Assembly: GCF_016219575.1 (NCBI RefSeq)
Contig: NZ_JACRMG010000019.1
Coordinates: 62,001-126,000, forward strand
Reading direction: 5' to 3'
Origin: Bradyrhizobium sp.
GTDB lineage: Bacteria > Pseudomonadota > Alphaproteobacteria > Rhizobiales > Xanthobacteraceae
Length of the DNA stretch: 64,000 nt
The notes under the pieces: generated by a model
What the model was told of the DNA's origin: nothing
The model's database searches: none
What the model saw: only the letters and a program-made list of their open reading frames with translations
Part shown: positions 28,586-37,427 of the stretch, in pieces
Layout of the letters: the number at the start of each line of letters is the position of its first letter
Position numbering within the stretch: the stretch's first letter is position 1
Translations under genes and position numbers: made by a program

Positions 28586-29848
28586 TCAAACCGCGCGCTT
28601 CAGCGCGTCGGCGAGGTCGGTACGCTCCCAGGAGAAGCCGCCGTCGCGGTCCGGCTTGCGGCCGAAATGACCGTAGGAGGCGGTGCGGCGGTAGATCGGC
28701 CGGTTGAGCTGCAGCGTGCGGCGGATGTTGGTCGGCGTCAGGCGGAACAGCTCGGGCAGAACCTTCTCGAGCTTCTTCTCGTCGACCTTGCCGGTGCCGT
28801 GGGTTTCCACCAGCAGCGACATCGGATCGGCGACGCCGATCGCATAGGCCACCTGGATGGTGCAGCGGTCGGCAAGACCGGCCGCGACCACGTTCTTGGC
28901 GAGATAGCGCGCGGCATAGGCGGCCGAACGGTCGACCTTGGTCGCGTCCTTGCCGGAGAACGCGCCGCCGCCATGCGGGGCGTAGCCGCCATAGGTGTCG
29001 ACGATGATCTTGCGCCCGGTCAGGCCGCAGTCGCCGTCGGGACCGCCGACGACGAAATTGCCGGTCGGATTGACCAGGAAGTCGCTCGGCCGCTGCGGCA
29101 TCCAGCCCTTGGGCAGCGCCGACTCGACCGCGGTCGAGATCATCTCCTTGATCAGGCCGGGGGTGTACTTCTTGTTGTTGCGGCTCTTCTCGTTGTGCTG
29201 GGTCGAGACCACCACCTTGGTGCAGCCAACCGGCTTGCCGTCGACATACTTGACGGTGATCTGGCTCTTGGCGTCCGGCTGCAAATCGGCGAGCTGGCCG
29301 TTGCGACGCTTCTCGGAGAGTGTCTTCAAGACCCTGTGCGCGAAGAAGATCGGTGCGGGCATGAAGGTGCCCTTCTCGTAGACCTCACTCTCGGTGCAGG
29401 CATAGCCGAACATCATGCCCTGGTCGCCCGCGCCCTCTTCCTCGCCGCTCTTCTTTTTCTTGGCGTCGACGCCCATCGCGATGTCGGGCGACTGGCCGTG
29501 CAAGAGCACCTCGATGTCGGCGCCGTGATAGGAGAAGCCGTCCTGGTTGTAGCCGATGTCCTTGACCACATCGCGCGCGATCTTGCTGATCAGCTCGCGG
29601 TCGACCACCGACTTGCCGTTGATGGTGCGGAACAGCTGGCCGCGGCCCTCGCCGGCGATCACGATCTTGTTCGTGGTGCACAGCGTCTCGCAGCCGAGGC
29701 GGGTGTTGATCAGGCTGTCGTCGGCAATGCCGAGCTCGACGTCCTTGGCGATGAAGGCATCGAGGATCGCATCGGAGATCTGGTCGGAAACCTTGTCCGG
29801 ATGCCCCTCGGAGACGGACTCGCTGGTGAACAGATAGGACGCGCGCAT
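28586..29848 (-). CDS. metK: S-adenosylmethionine synthase
   Basis: A 420-residue cytosolic enzyme making S-adenosylmethionine from methionine and ATP. FTSESVSEGHPDKVSDQISDA near the N-terminus (His and Asp for ATP/metal), GAGDQGMMFGYA in the middle and GGGAFSGKDATKVDRS are all classic. A Lys/Glu-rich insert (KKKKSGEEEG) precedes GAGDQG and makes it longer than typical ~390-residue forms. The ATG at 29848 follows AAGAGG; the preceding TTG is less likely. Upstream, 60 bases away, lies a methyltransferase gene on the same strand. I found no convincing SAM riboswitch in the leader. Confidence 0.96.
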   Translation of the reverse strand: MRASYLFTSESVSEGHPDKVSDQISDAILDAFIAKDVELGIADDSLINTRLGCETLCTTNKIVIAGEGRGQLFRTINGKSVVDRELISKIARDVVKDIGYNQDGFSYHGADIEVLLHGQSPDIAMGVDAKKKKSGEEEGAGDQGMMFGYACTESEVYEKGTFMPAPIFFAHRVLKTLSEKRRNGQLADLQPDAKSQITVKYVDGKPVGCTKVVVSTQHNEKSRNNKKYTPGLIKEMISTAVESALPKGWMPQRPSDFLVNPTGNFVVGGPDGDCGLTGRKIIVDTYGGYAPHGGGAFSGKDATKVDRSAAYAARYLAKNVVAAGLADRCTIQVAYAIGVADPMSLLVETHGTGKVDEKKLEKVLPELFRLTPTNIRRTLQLNRPIYRRTASYGHFGRKPDRDGGFSWERTDLADALKRAV

Positions 29849-29908
29849 CAAAAACCTCTTCTTGCGCCGGACCGCCGGCGGCTTTCGTTCATGAGTGGAG
29901 TGTTGATG

Positions 29909-31264
29909 TCAGTCTCGACGGCGCGAGATGACGTAGGATTCGTCGTAAAACCACAGCCCGTTATGCTTGCGCAGAACCTCTCGCGTCGCCTCGAGGGTTT
30001 TGCTGTTTTCAGTCATTTCCGCCAACCGGTCGTCTTCGATCTGGGCGACATACACCGCCGCATTCCACGCTGCAAAGGCCGTCGAGGTTCCGATGGCGCC
30101 GGTCACCTCGTTGGGCAGCGCTTCCATATCATATCGGAAGATGGAACGGTTATCGGCATAGGCATTAAAGTTAAGATCGCGCCCGGCCGACCCCAGCTCG
30201 TATTTCACCGCGCGCAATAGCTCATGCCGGCTCACTGTGAAAGGATTTTCTCCCGGCCAGACCGCCTGGATGATTTCGTGGCCCGGATCGTGGCCATAGG
30301 AGTGGATTCCGATCAGCCGGCCCCCGGCCCGCAGGGCCCGGGCCAGGGGCGCGATGATGCGCTTGGCCCTGAAATTCACAGAGGATTTCGCCCGGTAGGG
30401 CTGGGAAGCGATGACGAGGTCGAAATTGGCCTCGGTCCGGCCGGCCCGCGGGATGATCGAATCGAGCAGGAACCGGTGGTCCTCCCGGTACAGGACCAGC
30501 GCCACCGGCCGTTCATAGATCGGCATGCCCGATTTGGGGCTGATATTGGCCCGCCAGTTCTGCTCCAGGAACGGCCCCAATTCGGCGATCTGGGCCTCGA
30601 ACTCCCCGGAAGAGGCTCCCTGCAGCGCCACCTCATGCCAGATCATGCCGGCCGCGGCGGCAGGCGTGGCAGGCGCCAGCCACGGCGCCTCGGCGTAGTA
30701 CATGTTGGTCAGCACGAACACGGTCGCCGGATGCTCGAACAGGCGGTCGGGGACCTTGTCCAGGGTCAGCCGGACGTCCTCCAGGCTCAGTTCCTTGCCC
30801 GCGATATAGAACGGCATGTGGGGAAAGCGCCCGTGCATGGCGCGCAGCACGCGCGCCAGCACCGTGCCGTCGCCGACGCCGGCGTCGAACACCCGCAAGG
30901 CCGGCGGCCTTGGGTGGATGCTGGCAAGCTCCAGCGCCACGCGGTCGGCGATCACCCGCTTCTCGCTGCAGGTGTGGACGAACAGCAGGTATTTCTGCCG
31001 GTTCTCGAAGAAGCGGAAATTGCCGCGCGGATCGCGCTTCTCCGGCACCACTTCGAGCCCGCGCACCAGCGGCAGCCCGCCGGGCGTGGAGGCCGCGATA
31101 TAGGCCTGGATCCGTTCCAGCGTGTCGATCGTGATGCGCTTGCCCTCGCGAAGGCGGTGAACCAGCTTGCCGTCATTGACAGCCCAGCGCCCAAAGGTCG
31201 ATTCCGCCATATCCGAACGGCGGCAGAATTCGGTGATCTCAGCCAGTATCTGGTCGTTTTTCAT
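29909..31264 (-). CDS. HTH-like domain fused to SAM-dependent methyltransferase
   Basis: A 451-residue protein from ATG 31264. Residues 1 to about 55 look like a small helix-turn-helix (MAESTFGRWAVNDGKLVHRL), a motif seen at the front of several alphaproteobacterial regulators. The middle has RVFDAGVGDGTVLARVL (about 123-139), a clear SAM-binding motif I. RALRAGGRLIGIHSYGHDPG follows as the post-II strand. The C-terminal third has no known signature. It sits 60 bases upstream of metK on the same strand, so it probably shares its transcript and uses the product of MetK. The methyl acceptor is unknown; the HTH could make it a nucleic-acid-associated enzyme or regulator. Confidence 0.65.
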   Translation of the reverse strand: MKNDQILAEITEFCRRSDMAESTFGRWAVNDGKLVHRLREGKRITIDTLERIQAYIAASTPGGLPLVRGLEVVPEKRDPRGNFRFFENRQKYLLFVHTCSEKRVIADRVALELASIHPRPPALRVFDAGVGDGTVLARVLRAMHGRFPHMPFYIAGKELSLEDVRLTLDKVPDRLFEHPATVFVLTNMYYAEAPWLAPATPAAAAGMIWHEVALQGASSGEFEAQIAELGPFLEQNWRANISPKSGMPIYERPVALVLYREDHRFLLDSIIPRAGRTEANFDLVIASQPYRAKSSVNFRAKRIIAPLARALRAGGRLIGIHSYGHDPGHEIIQAVWPGENPFTVSRHELLRAVKYELGSAGRDLNFNAYADNRSIFRYDMEALPNEVTGAIGTSTAFAAWNAAVYVAQIEDDRLAEMTENSKTLEATREVLRKHNGLWFYDESYVISRRRD

Positions 31265-31435
31265 GGGAATCGAGGTGGGATGCCGGTGGGCAGGCTGGTC
31301 CTGTCCGGCCTGTCCTATCATCCCCTGCCCAACCGGCCAAATGCCATGCGTCGCCCGTCCGGCAGCTTGAACCCCGATCCTGCGGCCCGCAACCAAACCG
31401 CAAGGCTCTCATCGCGGTTGGCGGGACGAAACCTC

Positions 31436-33136
31436 ATGCGCCGGTTCATTGTGCTGCTCGTGCTGCTGGCATCCGCGCTATGGCCTGTCCCCTCTTCCGC
31501 GCAACAACGCAACCAGCTCGGGCCGCTCTGCACCACCGACACGACGCCGCCCGATCAGCAGATCGATGCTTGCAACAAGATCATCGCGCTGAGAGTCTTC
31601 ACCGGCGAGAAGCTGATGACCATCTATTTCTGGCGCGCGGTCGGCTGGAACAAGAAGGGCAACTACACGCAGGTGATCGCCGATGCCTCCGAAGCGATCC
31701 GCCTGCACCCCAGCGTGCCCGCCTACAATCTTCGCGGCTCGGCCTATTACGACAAGGGCGAGTACGACATCGCGATTGCCGATTTCAACGACGCGCTGCG
31801 GATGGATGCCACCGGCGACGTCGGCATCATCTATCACAACCGCGGCAATGCCTGGCGCGGCAAGGGCGACTACGCCAGGGCGATCGCCGACTACGACATG
31901 TCGATCAAGATGGGGCCGAAGTCGGCGTTCTCCTACCAGAACCGCGGCGCCTCGAAACAGGCGCTGGGCGATATCGAGGGCGCACTCGCCGACATCAATG
32001 AAGCGATCCGCATCGATCCGGCGTTGCCGCAGCCGCTGACCAACCGCGCCGTGATCTGGCGCGCCAGGGGCGACTTCGACCGCGCGATTGCCGACACGAC
32101 CGAGGCGATCCGGCTGGCGAGAGCGAAAGTGCCGGTCAACATCATGACGCCGCCCGGCAGCGTGCTGATCTCGGCCTATATCCAGCGCGGCCTCGCCCAT
32201 GAGGCAAAGGGCGACACCGCCAGCGCGAAGCAGGATTATGCCGCCACGCTGCAGGGCACAGCTTCCGATGCCAACAGCAAGGCCAATCAGGCGACCGCGA
32301 AGGTGCGGCTGGCGTTGCTGTCGGAAGCCGATCCGCCGCGGACGGCACCCGCGTCGACATCGCCGGCCAAGACGGCAGCACCCTCGCCTGCGTCGCCGCC
32401 CGGCGCCGTGGCAGGCCGCCGCGTGGCGCTGGTGATCGGCAACGGCGCCTACACCCACGTCAAGGCGCTGCCCAATCCCTCGAACGATGCGCGCGCGGTC
32501 GCGAAAGGCCTGCGCGACATCGGCTTTGCCGTCACCGAAGGCATCGATCTCGACCGCGCTGGCATGCAGACCATGATCCGGGAATTCCTGCGCGAGGCGA
32601 CGCGCTCGCAGGTCGCCATCGTCTATTTTGCCGGCCACGGCGTGCAGATCGACGGACGCAACTATCTGGTACCGGTCGACGCGCAGCTCAAGACTGGCGC
32701 CAGCATGACCGACACCATGATGGACATGGACACCATCATGGCGGGCCTCGACGACCAGCTCCGCACCAACATCCTGATCCTCGATGCCTGCCGCAACAAT
32801 CCGATGGCGCCGCAAGTCGCCGCAGCCGGCACGGGCCGCGCCATCGAGGCGAGCGGCCTCGCGGCGCCCTCCTCGCTCGGATCGGGCTCGACGCTCGGCG
32901 CAGGCACGCTGATCGCGTTCGCGACCGCGCCCGGCAAGGTCGCGCTCGACGGCGAAGGCGCCAACAGTCCGTTCTCCGCCGCGCTGTCGCGCCACATCGG
33001 CACGCCCGGCCTCGAAGTGCAGCAAATGCTGACGCGCGTGCGCGCCGAAGTCGTCGCTGCGACGAAGAGCCAGCAGGTGCCGTGGTCGAATTCCTCGCTG
33101 CTCGGCGAGGTCTATCTGGCGGAGAAGCCGCAATAA
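31436..33136 (+). CDS. Secreted TPR and caspase-like (peptidase C14) protein
   Basis: A 566-residue protein. Residues 1-22 are a signal peptide (cleavage near SSA-QQ), so it acts outside the cytoplasm. Residues about 60-290 hold at least five TPR units (YDKGEYDIAIADFNDAL, KGDYARAIADYDMSI and similar). After a Pro/Ala/Thr linker (300-325) comes a caspase-like domain: RVALVIGNGAY, His401 in FAGHGVQ and Cys452 in LDACRNNP form the catalytic pair. The upstream in-frame opening (from 30224) is antisense to the methyltransferase gene and was excluded. Bacterial C14 proteins cleave after Arg/Lys in known cases; target unknown. Confidence 0.87.
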   Translation: MRRFIVLLVLLASALWPVPSSAQQRNQLGPLCTTDTTPPDQQIDACNKIIALRVFTGEKLMTIYFWRAVGWNKKGNYTQVIADASEAIRLHPSVPAYNLRGSAYYDKGEYDIAIADFNDALRMDATGDVGIIYHNRGNAWRGKGDYARAIADYDMSIKMGPKSAFSYQNRGASKQALGDIEGALADINEAIRIDPALPQPLTNRAVIWRARGDFDRAIADTTEAIRLARAKVPVNIMTPPGSVLISAYIQRGLAHEAKGDTASAKQDYAATLQGTASDANSKANQATAKVRLALLSEADPPRTAPASTSPAKTAAPSPASPPGAVAGRRVALVIGNGAYTHVKALPNPSNDARAVAKGLRDIGFAVTEGIDLDRAGMQTMIREFLREATRSQVAIVYFAGHGVQIDGRNYLVPVDAQLKTGASMTDTMMDMDTIMAGLDDQLRTNILILDACRNNPMAPQVAAAGTGRAIEASGLAAPSSLGSGSTLGAGTLIAFATAPGKVALDGEGANSPFSAALSRHIGTPGLEVQQMLTRVRAEVVAATKSQQVPWSNSSLLGEVYLAEKPQ

Positions 33137-33233
33137 CCATCAAAAAAGAACAACAAAACCCGGCCTTCAGGTCTGGAAAGCGGCGCCGCGATGGGCTTAA
33201 AGCGACGCAGCTTCAAGACCGTTCGAGTTCAAG

Positions 33234-34700
33234 ATGAATTCAGCACCGCTACCCGTCACCACGCCGCAACCGGACAATCCGCGCAAGCGCGCCTTGCGCG
33301 AGCGCGTCGATGCCACGCTCGAGGAGATCGAGCGCTGGCGCAGGTTCAATGCCGCCTATCATGACGACGACCGCAAGTTCATGCGCTTCCTGATCCCGCC
33401 GGGCAAGCGCGTGCTGGAGCTCGGCTGCGGCAGCGGTCACATGCTGGCGGCGCTGCAGCCGTCCTATGGCGTCGGCGTCGACTTCAGCCCGAAGGCGGTG
33501 GAACGCGCAAGGCTGCTCTATCCGCATCTCGACTTCGTGCTCGGCGACGTCGAGGATCCCGCGACGCTGCAGGGAATCGAAGGCCCGTTCGACTACATCG
33601 TGCTCGCCGACACGATCGGCCTGCTCGAGGACATCGACGGCACGCTGCGGCTGATCCACCAGCTCTGCGCGCCGTCGACGCGGCTGATCATCGCCTATTA
33701 CTCCCATCTATGGGAGCCGATCCTGAAGGCGGCCGAGGCCGTCGGCCTCCGCAACAGGCAACCGCAGGTCAACTACATCGCCACCGCCGATTTCCTCAAC
33801 CTGATGGACCTCGCCGATTTCGAGATGATCAGCCAGGAGCAGCGGCAGCTGCTGCCGCGGCGCTGGCTCGGGCTCGGGCCGCTGATCAACAAGTATATCG
33901 CGCCGCTGCCGGGCATCCGGCAGCTGGCCCTGCGCAGCTATGTCGTCGGCCGGCCGGTACGGCTGTTCCCCGACCGCAAATATTCGGCGAGCATCGTCAT
34001 CCCCTGCCGCAACGAGCGCGGCAACATCGAGAATGCCATCCTGCGCATGCCGAAATTCGGCTCGCACCAGGAGATCATCTTCGTCGAGGGCAATTCCAGC
34101 GACGACACCTTTGCCGAATGCGAGCGCGTCCGCGATGCCTACAAGGACCAGTGGGACATCAAGGTGCTGCGGCAGGACGGCAAGGGCAAGGGCGATGCGG
34201 TACGCAAGGCCTTTGCGGCGGCGACCGGCGATGTGCTGATGATCCTCGACGCCGACCTCACCATGCCGCCGGAAGCGCTGCCGAAATATCACGCGGTGAT
34301 CGAAAGCGGCAAGGCGGAGTTCGTCAACGGCACTCGCCTCGTCTACCCCATGGAGAACGAGGCGATGCGGCCGCTCAATTTCATCGCCAACCGCTGCTTC
34401 GCCTATCTGTTCAGCTATCTCGTCAACACCCGCATGACGGACACGCTGTGCGGCACCAAGGTGCTGCTGCGCAGGGATTACGAAGTGCTGGCGCGGGAGC
34501 GCGAGTATTTCGGCAATTTCGACCCGTTCGGCGATTTCGACCTGATCTTCGGCGCGGCCAAGCAGAACCTGAAGATCATCGAGACGCCGATCCACTACAA
34601 GGCGCGCACCTTCGGCGAGACGCAGATCTCGCGCTTCCGCGACGGCTGGCTGCTGTTGAAGATGGTGTGGTTCGCCTATCGCAAGCTGAAGGCGATCTGA
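33234..34700 (+). CDS. Fused methyltransferase and family 2 glycosyltransferase
   Basis: A 488-residue two-domain protein. Residues about 1-230 form a class I methyltransferase: VLELGCGSGHM (60-70) is motif I, VGVDFS follows, and FDYIVLADTIGLL is motif II. Residues from 252 are a GT-A domain: ASIVIPCRNERGNI, VEGNSSDDT and ILDADLTM with the metal-binding DAD at 339-341. The second domain resembles dolichyl-phosphate-mannose synthase-like enzymes (LCGTKVLLRR, FGDFDLI) that load a polyprenyl carrier. A single chain could make and methylate a carrier-linked sugar, or handle separate steps. The gene stands alone with a 97-base gap upstream. Confidence 0.85.
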   Translation: MNSAPLPVTTPQPDNPRKRALRERVDATLEEIERWRRFNAAYHDDDRKFMRFLIPPGKRVLELGCGSGHMLAALQPSYGVGVDFSPKAVERARLLYPHLDFVLGDVEDPATLQGIEGPFDYIVLADTIGLLEDIDGTLRLIHQLCAPSTRLIIAYYSHLWEPILKAAEAVGLRNRQPQVNYIATADFLNLMDLADFEMISQEQRQLLPRRWLGLGPLINKYIAPLPGIRQLALRSYVVGRPVRLFPDRKYSASIVIPCRNERGNIENAILRMPKFGSHQEIIFVEGNSSDDTFAECERVRDAYKDQWDIKVLRQDGKGKGDAVRKAFAAATGDVLMILDADLTMPPEALPKYHAVIESGKAEFVNGTRLVYPMENEAMRPLNFIANRCFAYLFSYLVNTRMTDTLCGTKVLLRRDYEVLAREREYFGNFDPFGDFDLIFGAAKQNLKIIETPIHYKARTFGETQISRFRDGWLLLKMVWFAYRKLKAI

Positions 34701-34721
34701 CCAAGACGACGTCCACCTACT

Positions 34722-34808
34722 CCGTCATTGCGAGCGCAGCGAAGCCATCCAACCTTGTCACGGCAAAAAAGATGGATTGCTTCGTCGCTATCGCTCCTCG
34801 CAATGACG
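34722..34808. repeat. Intergenic palindromic repeat
   Basis: About 87 bases with arms CCGTCATTGCGAGCG and GCTCCTCGCAATGACG; inner parts GCGAAGCCATCC and GATGGATTGCTTCG. It is the same family as the palindrome at 26845-26931. It lies between two convergent genes and could serve as a bidirectional terminator. Confidence 0.82.
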
Positions 34809-34824
34809 AATCGAAAGCGTGGTG

Positions 34825-35943
34825 TTACTTCCCCCACACCTCGTTGGCGATCTCCACCGCCAGTCGCAGCTTCGCCCACTGCTCTTCCTCGGAAAGGATA
34901 TTGCCTTCCTCGGTCGAGGCAAAGCCACATTGCGGCGACAGCGCGAGCTGCTCGAGCGGGGCGAATTTCGAGGCCTCCTCGAGCCGGCGCTTGATGTCGT
35001 CCTTTTTCTCCAGCTCGCCGAACTTCGAGGTGATGACGCCGACCACCACGACCTTGTTGCCCCTGGGCAGATAGCGCAGCGGCTCGAAGCCGCCGGCGCG
35101 ATCGGAATCATATTCGAGGAAATAGCCGTCGTAATTGGTGCCGCCCAGCATGACCTCCGCCACCGGCTCGTAGCCGCCGGAGGAAATCCAGGTCGAGCGG
35201 AAATTGCCGCGGCAGACATGGGTGGTCACCACCATGTCGGCCGGCTTCTCGGCCAGCGCATAGTTGATGATGCGGGCGTAGATCTCCTGCAGGCCGTCGG
35301 GGTTGTCGCCGCGCTCGCGCGCCTTCTTCAACTCCTCCTGCGAGCAGAGATAGGCCCACACCGTGTCGTCGAACTGCAGATAACGGCAGCCGGCGTCGTA
35401 GAAGGCCTTGACCGCCTTGCGGTAGGTCTTGCCGAGATCGGAGTAGAATTCCTCGAGGTCCGGATAGACCTTGTTGGAGATCGCCTTGCGGCCGCCGCGG
35501 AAATGCAGCACCGCCGGCGAAGGGATCGTCATCTTGGGCGTGACGTGGGCGGTGTCGGCGTGCTTCTTCAGGAAGCGGAAGTGGTCCAGCATCGGGTGAT
35601 TGTCGGGGAAGTCGAGCTTGCCGATCACGCGCACCGCGTCGTGCCGGGTCTGCACGCCCGCGAACTGGATGCCCTGGTCCGGGTGGAACAGCTCGCAGCC
35701 GGTCAGCTTGGCCAGGAAGTCGAAATGCCACCAGGAGCGGCGGAACTCGCCGTCGGTTGCCAGCTTCAGGCCGACCGAGGCCTGCCGGTGCACGACCTTC
35801 TCGATCTCCATGTCCTCGATCTTGCGCAGCTCGTCGGCGCCGATCTCGCCCTTCTCCAGCTTCGCGCGGGCTTCCTTGATCTTGGCCGGGCGCAGGAGGC
35901 TGCCGACCTCGTCGGCGCGGAAGGGGGGCTTGGTTCGCTGCAT
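34825..35943 (-). CDS. Cobalamin-independent methionine synthase family, catalytic-domain-only
   Basis: A 372-residue protein that corresponds to the C-terminal catalytic half of MetE (full-length enzymes are ~750 residues). The zinc ligands are visible as His242 and Cys244 (THVCRGN) and Cys339 (SPQCGF). DEVGSLLRP at the N-terminus and LEYDSDRAGGFEPL near 277 are shared with the YxjG-type short family. Members are methyltransferases acting on homocysteine or other thiols with varied methyl donors; the folate-dependent role needs the missing N-terminal half. It follows livF by 22 bases on the same strand, so it is likely cotranscribed with the ABC transporter, which is unusual. Confidence 0.85.
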   Translation of the reverse strand: MQRTKPPFRADEVGSLLRPAKIKEARAKLEKGEIGADELRKIEDMEIEKVVHRQASVGLKLATDGEFRRSWWHFDFLAKLTGCELFHPDQGIQFAGVQTRHDAVRVIGKLDFPDNHPMLDHFRFLKKHADTAHVTPKMTIPSPAVLHFRGGRKAISNKVYPDLEEFYSDLGKTYRKAVKAFYDAGCRYLQFDDTVWAYLCSQEELKKARERGDNPDGLQEIYARIINYALAEKPADMVVTTHVCRGNFRSTWISSGGYEPVAEVMLGGTNYDGYFLEYDSDRAGGFEPLRYLPRGNKVVVVGVITSKFGELEKKDDIKRRLEEASKFAPLEQLALSPQCGFASTEEGNILSEEEQWAKLRLAVEIANEVWGK

Positions 35944-35965
35944 GGTCGTTAGCTCCGAAAATTCG

Positions 35966-36682
35966 TCAGTGGCCGGCGCCGCCGGAGACGCCGAGATGGC
36001 GCTCCAGCGCCGAAGGATCGGCCTTGAGCGCGCTGCTCGGCGCATCGTGAACGATGGCGCCGCGCTCCAATATCACAACACGGTCGGCCAACCCCAGAAT
36101 CTTTTGCGCATTCTGCTCGACAATGACCGAGCAGATGCCACCCGCGCGGGTAATGGTGCCCAACGCCCGCAGCAATTCCTCGACGATGATGGGCGCCAGC
36201 CCCTCGGTCGGCTCGTCCAGGAGCAGGACCTTCGGATTGAGGGTCAGGGCCCGGCCGATCGCCAGCATCTGCTGCTCGCCACCGGAAAGCTGGTTGCCGT
36301 AATTGTTGCGCCGCTCCTTCAGGCGCGGAAACATCTCGTAGACCCTGTCCACCGTCCACGGCCCCGGCTGCGCCACGGCCGTCATGTTCTCTTCCACCGT
36401 GAGGGAGCGGAATATATTTCGTTCCTGCGGCACCCAGCCGATCCCGGCACGCGCCCGCTGGTCGGGCCGCAGTGTCGTGATATCGGCGCCGCCAAGGGCG
36501 AGGCGGCCGCCGAAGCGGCGGGTGATGCCGACGATGGAATTGATCAACGTGGTCTTGCCGGTGCCGTTGCGGCCGAGCAGCGCCAGCACCTGGCTCTCGC
36601 GCAGACTGAGCGTCATGCCGGGCAGCACCACCGCCTCGCCATAGCCGGCGCGCAGGTTTTCAATGGTGAGCAGTTCAGGCAT
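35966..36682 (-). CDS. livF: HAAT-type ABC transporter ATP-binding protein (LivF-like), cluster 1
   Basis: A 238-residue ATPase from the branched-chain amino acid (HAAT) transporter family, on the cytoplasmic side of the inner membrane. LLGRNGTGKTTL is Walker A, LSGGEQQMLAIGRAL is the signature and VLLLDEPTEGLAP is Walker B. The short C-terminus is typical for LivF rather than LivG. The ATG at 36682 overlaps the 3' end of livG by eight bases, so the two are coupled. It is the fifth gene of the cluster substrate-binding protein, livH, livM, livG, livF. The name reflects family, not proof of amino acid transport. Confidence 0.9.
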   Translation of the reverse strand: MPELLTIENLRAGYGEAVVLPGMTLSLRESQVLALLGRNGTGKTTLINSIVGITRRFGGRLALGGADITTLRPDQRARAGIGWVPQERNIFRSLTVEENMTAVAQPGPWTVDRVYEMFPRLKERRNNYGNQLSGGEQQMLAIGRALTLNPKVLLLDEPTEGLAPIIVEELLRALGTITRAGGICSVIVEQNAQKILGLADRVVILERGAIVHDAPSSALKADPSALERHLGVSGGAGH

Positions 36683-37427
36683 CGGCGCCCTCGCCAAGAT
36701 AGACCGTCTTCACCTGCGGATCGCGCGCCACCGCCTCCGGCGGCCCCTCCACCAGCATCGCGCCGTTTACCAGCACCGAGATGCGGTCGGCAAAGGAGAA
36801 CACGAGATCCATGTCGTGCTCGATCAGCAGCACCGTGACGTCGCGCGGCAGCGCCGCGACCGCAGCGAGGATGTCGTGACGCTCGCTTTCGGGCACGCCG
36901 GCCGCGGGCTCGTCCAGCAGGAGCACGCGCGGCTTGGCGGCAATCGCCACCGCGATCTCGAGCAGCCGCTGCTTGCCATAGGGCAGCGTGGCGGTCAGCT
37001 CGTTCATGACGTCGAGCAGATGGAAGCGCGACAGGATGTCGGCGAGCTCTTCGTTGACGTCGCTGCGGGTGCCCATGCGCCGCCACCAGTCGCCGCCGCG
37101 GCCGAGCCGTTCGGAAACCGCGAGCCCGATCGTCTCCAGCGGGGTCAGATCGGCATAGAGCTGGTTTATCTGGAAGGTGCGCGACAGGCCGCGCAGCACC
37201 CGCTTGTGCACGGCGAGATCGGTGATGTCCTGGCCCTCGAGCAGGATGCTCCCGGCATCGGCCTGCAACACGCCGGTGAGCAGATTGATCACAGTGGTCT
37301 TGCCGGCGCCGTTTGGGCCGATCAGCGCATGGCGCGCGCCCTGCTCCACCCTGAGCGACAGGTCGCGCGTGACCTTCAGTCCGCCGAACGATTTTTGCAG
37401 GCCCCTTGTTTCCAGCGCCGCGGTCAT
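36675..37427 (-). CDS. livG: HAAT-type ABC transporter ATP-binding protein (LivG-like), cluster 1
   Basis: A 250-residue ATPase. IGPNGAGKTTVINLLTG is Walker A, LPYGKQRLLEIAVAIA is a LivG-type signature, and VLLLDEPAAGV is Walker B. LIEHDMDLVFSFADRI is the usual H-loop region. The ATG overlaps the stop of livM (ATGA) and the stop overlaps livF, so all are translated as one unit. Pairing with LivF gives the heterodimeric ATPase of the transporter. Confidence 0.92.
   Translation of the reverse strand: MTAALETRGLQKSFGGLKVTRDLSLRVEQGARHALIGPNGAGKTTVINLLTGVLQADAGSILLEGQDITDLAVHKRVLRGLSRTFQINQLYADLTPLETIGLAVSERLGRGGDWWRRMGTRSDVNEELADILSRFHLLDVMNELTATLPYGKQRLLEIAVAIAAKPRVLLLDEPAAGVPESERHDILAAVAALPRDVTVLLIEHDMDLVFSFADRISVLVNGAMLVEGPPEAVARDPQVKTVYLGEGADA

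Noticed and set aside
26951..29848. metK-ahcY as a transferred block
   Set aside because: Composition and content are those of normal chromosomal genes.
29849..29908. SAM riboswitch before metK
   Set aside because: The leader is only ~60 bases with a GC-rich hairpin; I could not match it to SAM-II or SAM/SAH consensus elements.
26834..30220. A plus-strand open frame of 1128 codons across ahcY and metK
   Set aside because: It is antisense to two certain housekeeping genes, has the Arg/His/Asp-rich composition of a GC-rich shadow frame and shows no family motif.
30224..31435. A 404-codon extension of the TPR-caspase protein
   Set aside because: Antisense to the HTH-methyltransferase; the signal peptide starts cleanly at 31436.
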